DNA of 5,497 nt from Syntrophorhabdaceae bacterium PtaU1.Bin034 (GTDB lineage: Bacteria; Desulfobacterota_G; Syntrophorhabdia; Syntrophorhabdales; WCHB1-27), in assembly GCA_002067405.1 (NCBI GenBank), contig MVRP01000241.1:1-5497 (forward strand), written 5' to 3'. Positions within the stretch are counted from its first letter, which is position 1. Every line of letters starts with the position of its first letter. Under the pieces are notes generated by a model that worked only from the letters and a program-made list of their open reading frames with translations, ran no database searches and was not told the origin of the DNA. A program made the position numbers and the translations under genes. Of the stretch, positions 1 to 4,577 are shown piece by piece.

Positions 1-1177
1 GCGCACAAGACTCCAATCCTAAGCATTTCAACAAATTCTCTTGAAAAGAGACATGTTCTCTCTCCTGTGAGGCTACCAATTCCTCTTGAACGGTAGGATA
101 GAACAATTGGCAACTGCATTCCTGCAATACTAAACTGCAAGTGTTACGCCTCTGGGTAGTCGCCAAGCTTCCGCCGTGCTCACCGTAAAAAGCGCCATTT
201 TGAGGTTTTAGCAGTCCGGAAGCGAGCTTAATAAAGGTAGTTTTCCCAGAGCCATTTGGACCGACTAAGGCCAGTATCTCCCCACGCGAAAAATAATCGG
301 ATACACCGCGTAATGTCTTTTCTTTTTTTGAAGGGTATCTATACTCAATACCTCTAGCTTCAAAAATCTGAACCCCACGTTCAGAAGCAAATTGCTTATT
401 TCTGTTGTCACAACTATGAACAAATGAAGAGAGATCCAGTGGGCGCAATCCTTCATCAAAAAATGCTTCCGAAGTCATCCCTTCCAGACCCAAGACGGTT
501 TTTTTTATTTTGCCATTTTCCAGAATCACTACTTTGTCTACCAATTCAGAGAGGTAATAGAGCCTGTGTTCGGCAATAACGATTGTTTTTCCCTTATCTT
601 TCAGGACGGCCAGAGCATTTTTCAGACTTTTTATGGACCGGACATCTAAATTCGCTGATGGCTCATCCAAAAGAAATATATCCGGCCCAGTTGCATAAAT
701 AGCTGCAAAAGCGACTCTTTGTTGTTCGCCGCTGGACAATTCATACATGTTCCTATCCTTGAGGCGCGTTAGGCCAAATAGTTCCAGTGCCTCGTCAACT
801 CGCTCAATGATAGTGTTTCTCGGAAGGCCTTTGTTTTCTGGCCCGAAAGCTATTTCATCCAGAACCGTGGTATGAAAAAACTGGGACTTGGGATTTTGGA
901 ATACGGATCCTGCAAATTTAGATATGTATTCCGGATCCTTGGAGCCCATATTTTTCCCATAGATAGTGATACTGCCTTGAACAGCCCCTGGAAGAAGGTG
1001 TGGGATAATGCCGTTTAAACAACGAATCAGCGTTGATTTTCCACAACCACTGCTGCCTGCCAAAAGAATGAACTCACCAGGTTGCACTTCGAGGTTTACT
1101 GAATCCAATGCGGGAAATTTAGCATTTGCATACATGACCGAAAAACCATTAACTGAAATTACAGGAACTGATGTCAT
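1..1177 (-). CDS. ECF transporter ATPase, two ABC domains fused in one chain (EcfA1-EcfA2 type), 3' end cut by window edge
   Basis: My translation of the minus strand from the ATG at 1177 to the window edge stays open for 392 codons; the gene continues off the left edge. It would be the cytoplasmic engine of an ECF importer, hydrolysing ATP to drive the membrane partners. First ABC domain: Walker A GSSGCGKST (residues 41-49), Q-loop FQNPKSQFF (Q94), signature LSSGEQQ (147-153), Walker B IFLLDE (D171/E172), D-loop SANLD (174-178), H-switch EHR (H204). After a linker (about 235-268) the second domain begins, with Walker A GPNGSGKT (306-313) and a Q-loop region around Q352 followed by QLFYPTV. 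The second signature and Walker B lie outside the window. The FQNP...QFF-type Q-loop is typical of ECF ATPases. Start choice: GGTGAG lies 6 nt upstream of the ATG, which sits 2 nt after the stop of the EcfT-like gene, so the two are probably one operon. Family assignment is firm; the substrate cannot be read from this subunit. Confidence 0.93.
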   Translation of the reverse strand, partial: MTSVPVISVNGFSVMYANAKFPALDSVNLEVQPGEFILLAGSSGCGKSTLIRCLNGIIPHLLPGAVQGSITIYGKNMGSKDPEYISKFAGSVFQNPKSQFFHTTVLDEIAFGPENKGLPRNTIIERVDEALELFGLTRLKDRNMYELSSGEQQRVAFAAIYATGPDIFLLDEPSANLDVRSIKSLKNALAVLKDKGKTIVIAEHRLYYLSELVDKVVILENGKIKKTVLGLEGMTSEAFFDEGLRPLDLSSFVHSCDNRNKQFASERGVQIFEARGIEYRYPSKKEKTLRGVSDYFSRGEILALVGPNGSGKTTFIKLASGLLKPQNGAFYGEHGGSLATTQRRNTCSLVLQECSCQLFYPTVQEELVASQEREHVSFQENLLKCLGLESCA

Positions 1178-1179
1178 GT

Positions 1180-1869
1180 TCAACTCACCGCACGCGGTAA
1201 ATATATGACAAGTAACATCGCCAATGCAGTTGCGGAACCAAATGCGAAATCCCTATAAGAGAAACCAACATCTCTATAAAAGTACTTTCCGTTAAAATCC
1301 AATCCCTTGGTAGATAGAGAAAAGACAAGTTCTTCACCAAGAGCTATTGTTCTAAATAGGCAGGTTGATAAAAATATTTCAAAAGTAAGTAGCGGATTCA
1401 GCAGGCACCTTTTTAAAGACAACAGCCCACGGGCCTTCAGAGCATCCAGTATGATTCCGGCTTCAAGCTTGATTGTTGGCATGAATCTAAAACATACGGC
1501 AATAGGAATTATTATCTTCCTGGAAATATTCATCTTTTGCATTACATGGATGCATTTGTTCGCTGATATATTTGCAAGAATTATTTTCGCTGTACTAAAG
1601 ATCATGCACCCCTTTCTGGCTGCAAGCGCAACAAAATGACTCTGATATGGGGGGGTATCGAAACAAAGAAGAGGCAAATGCGCTAATGCCAAAAACAGTA
1701 CTTGCTTAATGACAGAAGCAATGTGCGCCGACGCAATAAGCAGAATAAACAGGTAGAGAATAAAGGCGAGATCGCGCGTGATATTGTGCGAAAATAGAAT
1801 CATGCAGGTTAATGAAACCGGCAAAATGAGGAGAAGAGTTCTCGGGTCCAAGCCGCTCAATAACTTCAT
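1180..1869 (-). CDS. ECF transporter transmembrane coupling protein (EcfT / CbiQ family)
   Basis: A 229-residue hydrophobic protein of the EcfT/CbiQ family, the scaffold in the cytoplasmic membrane that transmits ATPase movements to the S component. Hydrophobic stretches lie near residues 11-28, 34-70, 88-104, 118-131 and 208-226. The cytoplasmic coupling region shows the family's first coupling motif: RFMP (128-131), then an acidic helix and ALKARG (143-148), with the A-R-G triplet at 146-148. The second coupling helix, usually ending in a further Ala-Arg-x motif, here reads GEELVFSLSTKG (178-189), so STKG stands where an ARG-like triplet is expected and Lys may replace Arg. Its ATG overlaps the stop of the upstream S-component gene by 4 nt (ATGA), and no convincing Shine-Dalgarno precedes it, so translation is probably coupled. 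The stop is 2 nt before the ATPase start. Length is slightly short for the family but looks complete. Confidence 0.88.
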   Translation of the reverse strand: MKLLSGLDPRTLLLILPVSLTCMILFSHNITRDLAFILYLFILLIASAHIASVIKQVLFLALAHLPLLCFDTPPYQSHFVALAARKGCMIFSTAKIILANISANKCIHVMQKMNISRKIIIPIAVCFRFMPTIKLEAGIILDALKARGLLSLKRCLLNPLLTFEIFLSTCLFRTIALGEELVFSLSTKGLDFNGKYFYRDVGFSYRDFAFGSATALAMLLVIYLPRAVS

Positions 1870-2447
1870 GATTGATACACGCTGGTATTTTTAAAATGTT
1901 TATGAATTATGCGGCTACCTAGGGCAATTCCCAATGAGCACGTGAGGAAGGTTACAAACACAATAGCCATAACGTAGTAGAACGTAAATTTTTCAATATA
2001 ATCTTTAGGCCATGCAGAAATGACTTCTTGGAACCAAGAAACGTTAGATAAGAGGTATACTGGAGCATAAAAAATAAATGCCTTGGCTGTGGCAAATACC
2101 AATATTGCAGCCCAAAAAACATGTTGCTTTCTGTATCCTCCCAAAGCCTTTGAAACCCCATCGGCCAACACTCCTGCGACTAACCCGGCGACAAATCCTG
2201 GCCACCATCCTGCAGCAGCATGCATTATTCCAATAATGATACCGTGGATAGTCATTACCCCAATCTTAGGAACCTTGATCAACATGAGACAAAATATGGG
2301 AGCAAGAACGAAGTTGACGATCGGGTCCATCCCTGCCCACAAAAGAGGCATTAAATGCAAAACTACTATCGTTCCCCAAAAACAGCACAACAGTAGCGCG
2401 TTAAAGACTCCCAAGAGTATCAACTCTCGCGTATTGAAGCGTTCCAT
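1866..2447 (-). CDS. ECF transporter S component, Trep_Strep / MptD-like, substrate unknown
   Basis: A 193-residue integral membrane protein with six predicted helices, near residues 11-33, 43-59, 61-79, 83-101, 109-131 and 154-177. This is the topology of ECF substrate-binding (S) components. Hydropathy, length, the GVFNA segment in helix 1 (a small-xxx-small pattern like those used to pack against EcfT) and the ADG...GGYRK segment (95-107) resemble the Trep_Strep family, whose members are often named MptD-like; this is recognition from memory, not a search. The family's substrate is not established. WWPGF (81-85) adds aromatics that could line the binding site. Start choice: an in-frame ATG at 2456 directly abuts the GAAGGA Shine-Dalgarno with no spacer, and a second ATG at 2453 has 3 nt. 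The ATG at 2447 has the favourable 9-nt spacing, so I prefer it; the longer form would add three residues (M-M-R). It is the first gene of the ECF operon and overlaps the EcfT-like gene by 4 nt. Confidence 0.85.
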   Translation of the reverse strand: MERFNTRELILLGVFNALLLCCFWGTIVVLHLMPLLWAGMDPIVNFVLAPIFCLMLIKVPKIGVMTIHGIIIGIMHAAAGWWPGFVAGLVAGVLADGVSKALGGYRKQHVFWAAILVFATAKAFIFYAPVYLLSNVSWFQEVISAWPKDYIEKFTFYYVMAIVFVTFLTCSLGIALGSRIIHKHFKNTSVYQS

Positions 2448-2456
2448 CCGCATCAT

Positions 2457-2462
2457 TCCTTC
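2457..2462 (-). promoter_or_regulatory. Shine-Dalgarno of the S-component gene, decides among three in-frame ATGs
   Basis: GAAGGA on the minus strand. It leaves 0, 3 or 9 nt to the three in-frame ATG codons at 2456, 2453 and 2447; only the last has a normal spacing. Confidence 0.6.
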
Positions 2463-2484
2463 ATATCTTATTTATATCTGCCGG

Positions 2485-2517
2485 TGAGATACCTATTGAG
2501 ATGCCTATAAGGGTATC
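2485..2517 (-). promoter_or_regulatory. Tandem 12-bp repeat plus inverted GATACC/GGTATC in the ECF operon leader, candidate operator or hairpin
   Basis: On the plus strand TGAGATACCTAT (2485-2496) is followed immediately by TGAGATGCCTAT (2497-2508), 11 of 12 bases identical. A third, inverted copy of the core follows: GGTATC (2512-2517) is the reverse complement of GATACC (2489-2494). In the minus-strand transcript the outer pair can form a 6-bp stem, extendable by a TAT/ATA pairing across a small bulge, around a loop of about 10 nt. The block lies between the candidate -10 box and the Shine-Dalgarno, where a repressor could block transcription. It could instead act as an RNA hairpin. No known riboswitch class is recognised, and the regulator is not in the window. 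Confidence 0.4.
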
Positions 2518-2525
2518 AACATGCT

Positions 2526-2554
2526 ATTATCTTGACTGAATTTGAACGTGCCAT
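2526..2554 (-). promoter_or_regulatory. Candidate sigma70-type promoter of the ECF operon
   Basis: Minus-strand -35-like ATGGCA (2554-2549, 4 of 6 consensus bases) and -10-like GATAAT (2531-2526, 5 of 6), separated by 17 nt. Transcription would start near 2518-2520, giving a leader of about 70 nt that contains the repeat block. It is the best match in the interval upstream of the S-component gene, but the -35 box is weak, so an activator or a different promoter remains possible. Confidence 0.4.
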
Positions 2555-2560
2555 ACTAAC

Positions 2561-2748
2561 TCCAGGGGGAGTCAAAATAGCGATTGGTGGAAAACTAATC
2601 TGCGTCTTAGCCACCCCATGCACGGGTCTTAATTCCAAGGATTCTCAGGCTGAACCGGCGGGAATGTCGTTTTTTCAAGGAACGAGGTCAAAATCAAGGT
2701 GTGAAGGATTCCTTCTCGCCGCCACTCACCAGAACTGTCCTCTGCTGC
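2561..2748 (-). mobile_element. Putative IS21-family terminal region, remnant
   Basis: This interval has no convincing gene. It holds sequence of the kind seen at IS21-family ends, which carry short repeated blocks: GTCAAAAT occurs at 2571-2578 and again at 2687-2694 on the plus strand, and GGTGGAAAACTAATC follows the first copy. It lies on the side where the right end is expected for an element whose istB reads leftward from 2883. GAAGGA-T-TCCTTC (2703-2715) is a perfect 6-bp inverted repeat with a one-base centre. The outer boundary (terminal CA and target duplication) cannot be placed, so the left limit near 2561 is a guess. The assignment rests on resemblance plus the adjacent istB fragment. 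Confidence 0.35.
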
Positions 2749-2883
2749 TCATGAGCGGCATATGACCTCGGAGACAGGCGTGCCCTCCTTTTCCACCCGC
2801 TGGATCTCGCGATCAATGACGGCCGCCATTCCTTTGAGACGAAGCTTCGCAAGGAGATCGTGAAGCTTCTCGTTCATAGTCAT
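2749..2883 (-). pseudogene. istB: istB remnant: N-terminal 44 codons of an IS21-type helper ATPase
   Basis: The frame from the ATG at 2883 (or the next ATG at 2877) encodes 44 residues, including LRLKGMAAVIDREI and ending SEVICRS before a TGA. The LRL-GMA pattern near the start, followed by a charged helix and a segment leading to an expected RLL-type continuation, is characteristic of IstB, the AAA+ helper of IS21-family transposition. Intact IstB proteins are about 240-270 residues, so Walker A, Walker B and all later parts are missing; I see no continuation in any frame downstream. An open frame extends upstream to 3063, but its extra 60 residues do not resemble a protein and are probably chance. 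No istA is visible. The piece is best read as a deletion scar of an insertion element that once read leftward. Confidence 0.65.
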
Positions 2884-3110
2884 ATGGAAAATCATCTGGA
2901 TGCACTTTCGATTCTCGGCGGTCCTTCCCGATCTGACCCACTTAAAAAACAAAAGGCTAAGGAAATGCCGGAGGCTACACGGCAACAGGGGTGAGCTTGT
3001 AGAGACGGGCCTGGCGTGCAGCCCGTCGCAGATCGCCATGACGGAGGGTATCACGAACATCATCGAAGATTCGTCACAAGCTTGTGCTATGATGCGCGAT
3101 CACACGGGCA
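2884..3110. other. Gene-poor scar between the istB remnant and the CAP-domain gene
   Basis: No intact gene is seen. On the minus strand GTGGGTCAGATCGGG (just upstream of istB, at 2925-2939) resembles repeated blocks of IS21 ends or flanks. A stop-to-stop minus frame at 2975-3073 carries 32 codons without a start codon, rich in Arg/Asp and ending RLYKLTPVAV. Its composition looks like the C-terminus of a real protein, but I cannot assign a family. No clear rho-independent terminator follows the CAP-domain gene. Confidence 0.4.
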
Positions 3111-4193
3111 TTAGTCTGATGCCTGGCAATCCCTGTATCTCTGCACTTCCTTATCGTACTCTTCGGCCATCGCCCTCAGCACTGTTGTCTTCGCTCTCAG
3201 TTGTGCCAGAGACTGATTATGCCATTCCGTTTTTTCATTATATGCGCTTATCTTCACCTCTAGATCGTACTTTCTTTTCGGATCATTTCCGACGCTCAGG
3301 CGTTCCAAATCGATGGATTGATTCTCGGCATCCAATTCCTGCCGCAGTTTCTCGACCCTCTCTGTCAGACTCTGCACTTCAGCCTTCTTCATCTCGATGT
3401 CTCGCTTCAAGTCTTCGGGAGGCGGTGTGCAAGACTTTTCAGATACGGGTAATGACGGGAGACCGAATACCTGCACAGACACCCATGCATCAGAGCCTTC
3501 CAGCCTTCCCTTCATAACAGATGCCCCGATCTCCCTCACTTCAGGAGAAAGGATGTTCTTTCGGTGCCCTGGGCTTTGCATCCAGCCATCGACGATCTTT
3601 TGGTTCGTAAGGAAAAGTCCCCTCGCTATATTCTCGGCGATGATCTTATACTTGTATCCCACCCTTTGGGCGATATCGGAAGCCTGCTCTCCCGTTGGAG
3701 ACACGTGGGCGAAATATTGCCTTTCGAACATATCTTTAGCTTTTACTTCAGCAATAGCATCGAGAAGAGGATTCTCGTTCAGTTCCGTTAATCCCTGAAG
3801 CCTTCGGGCTTGATTTGTCGCGGCTATGATGGCCTCTTTCGTAAGCGGTTCCCGAAAGAACGACGGTCTGTTGGAGATAGGCTCCTTTTTTATGCCGAGG
3901 AAACATAGGAATGCTATTACCGCGATAACGGTGAAGGAAACAATCTTTCGGGTCTTCGTAAATTGGACCGTTTCCGGTTTTGCCTTTCCGGGTGCGGGTT
4001 TGGAAAAAATTGCAGAGACTTCCTTCAGGGTGTGCCAGTAAGAGTTCGCGCCGCAACGGACCTGCGTTTTTCCGTCAATCGTACCTTCCTGGATGAACTT
4101 GCGCATTTCTTCGAGAGTGAAAGGTCCGCGCACAAGGCTATTGCCTCGCCAGTTAAATTCCATGTAATACCAGTCTCTGAGATAATCAGGCAT
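3111..4193 (-). CDS. Membrane-anchored CAP/SCP (YkwD-like) protein with N-terminal GYF_2-like domain and C-terminal coiled coil
   Basis: A 360-residue protein with four parts. (1) Residues 8-58 resemble a GYF_2 domain: WYYMEF, then GPFTLEEMRKFIQEG and a final SYWHTLKEV. (2) One hydrophobic helix at 84-101 flanked by basic residues, with no cleavable signal peptide, suggesting GYF_2 in the cytoplasm and the rest outside. (3) A CAP/SCP domain at about 116-246 with the family hallmarks YFAHVSP (H163), AENIA (E187) and SPGHRKNIL (H210), then EIGASV and a VQVFG strand. (4) A charged coiled coil at about 258-355, broken by a likely turn at 300-308, with C255 and C356 on either side. Bacterial YkwD-like CAP proteins are mostly of unknown activity, so no reaction is claimed. 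The start at 4193 keeps the WYY of GYF_2, and an AGAGG-type ribosome site lies just upstream; the ATG ten codons later would cut the domain. It appears monocistronic, with its own promoter at 4272-4300. Confidence 0.85.
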   Translation of the reverse strand: MPDYLRDWYYMEFNWRGNSLVRGPFTLEEMRKFIQEGTIDGKTQVRCGANSYWHTLKEVSAIFSKPAPGKAKPETVQFTKTRKIVSFTVIAVIAFLCFLGIKKEPISNRPSFFREPLTKEAIIAATNQARRLQGLTELNENPLLDAIAEVKAKDMFERQYFAHVSPTGEQASDIAQRVGYKYKIIAENIARGLFLTNQKIVDGWMQSPGHRKNILSPEVREIGASVMKGRLEGSDAWVSVQVFGLPSLPVSEKSCTPPPEDLKRDIEMKKAEVQSLTERVEKLRQELDAENQSIDLERLSVGNDPKRKYDLEVKISAYNEKTEWHNQSLAQLRAKTTVLRAMAEEYDKEVQRYRDCQASD

Positions 4194-4271
4194 GGCCCTC
4201 TTCTTTGTGAAGACTGTTCATTCTCTATTGATTACCACCGGTACTCCCTGCACTTCAAGAAGAACTTCGGA

Positions 4272-4300
4272 TTTTTAATTGAGAAGCCCTCTGGTGTCAA
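4272..4300 (-). promoter_or_regulatory. Strong candidate sigma70-type promoter for the CAP-domain gene
   Basis: Minus strand: perfect TTGACA (4300-4295), a 17-nt spacer, then TAAAAA (4277-4272, 4 of 6 consensus bases). Predicted transcription start near 4265, giving an untranslated leader of about 70 nt before the ATG at 4193. It is the best consensus promoter I see in the window. Confidence 0.6.
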
Positions 4301-4351
4301 GATTAAACAGGAAAGAATGAGGATGGTATGCGGAGCGATAGGACAAGGGAG

Positions 4352-4535
4352 CGCAACGGGCCCCGCTTTATAGTGATGGTCTTTCGAGTACAACGAACAT
4401 GACGAAGGCCGAGCCGCCCCACTCGTAGCGCTCCATCCTTCGCACGATTTCTTCACCCACTACTGCGCGTCCGGAAAGGTCAAGAGCGAGATGGAGCCTT
4501 CGGGGGATTTGTGCTGGCAGATTGCGAGGCCTTTC
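4352..4535 (-). pseudogene. Degraded fragment of a phytoene-desaturase-like NAD(P)/FAD-dependent oxidoreductase
   Basis: The minus frame from 4535 to the TAA at 4368 contains, from about 4490, LALDLSGRAVVGEEIVRR and MERYEWGGSAFVMFVVLERP. This matches the pattern of an internal segment of phytoene desaturase/CrtI-like FAD oxidoreductases, where such a segment is followed by a 'YKAG' stretch. Here the first frame ends in SL-stop, while the neighbouring minus frame supplies HYKAGPVA at the right place (about 4375-4352), so a single frameshift near 4377 explains the break. The part upstream of 4490 is not recognisable, and an in-frame TGA lies at 4538-4536. The N-terminal FAD-binding motif and the C-terminus are absent. 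Only about 45 codons are readable, so the family call comes from memory of the motif and needs a search. The alternative is a chance open frame, which the two-frame continuity argues against. Confidence 0.5.
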
Positions 4536-4577
4536 TCAAAGTGAAAGGGCACGGTCAAACGTCACCACACTCCGTCA

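Noticed and set aside
1307..1639. Plus-strand open frame of 110 codons
   Set aside because: Lies wholly antisense inside the EcfT-like gene, which has clear family motifs.
2083..2487. Plus-strand open frame of 134 codons
   Set aside because: Antisense to the S-component gene; its sequence mirrors the hydrophobic codons of the real gene.
2532..2765. Plus-strand open frame of 77 codons in the IS scar
   Set aside because: No ribosome site, no recognisable domain, and it runs through repeat-like IS terminus sequence.
2749..3063. Reading the whole 104-codon minus frame as one gene
   Set aside because: Only the last 44 codons look like protein (IstB N-terminus); the first 60 are unlike any family and would displace the natural istB start.
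2900..3517. Plus-strand open frame of 205 codons
   Set aside because: Mostly antisense to the CAP-domain gene, low-complexity Ser/Pro/Arg-rich product with no recognisable domain; a shadow frame.
4232..4456. Minus-strand 74-codon open frame as an independent gene
   Set aside because: Part of it (HYKAGPVA) is the out-of-frame continuation of the desaturase-like relic and the rest is decayed sequence overlapping the CAP promoter.
4377..4544. Plus-strand stop-to-stop frame opposite the desaturase-like relic
   Set aside because: It looks protein-like but has no plausible start; the opposite strand gives a much better family match, so it is probably the antisense shadow.
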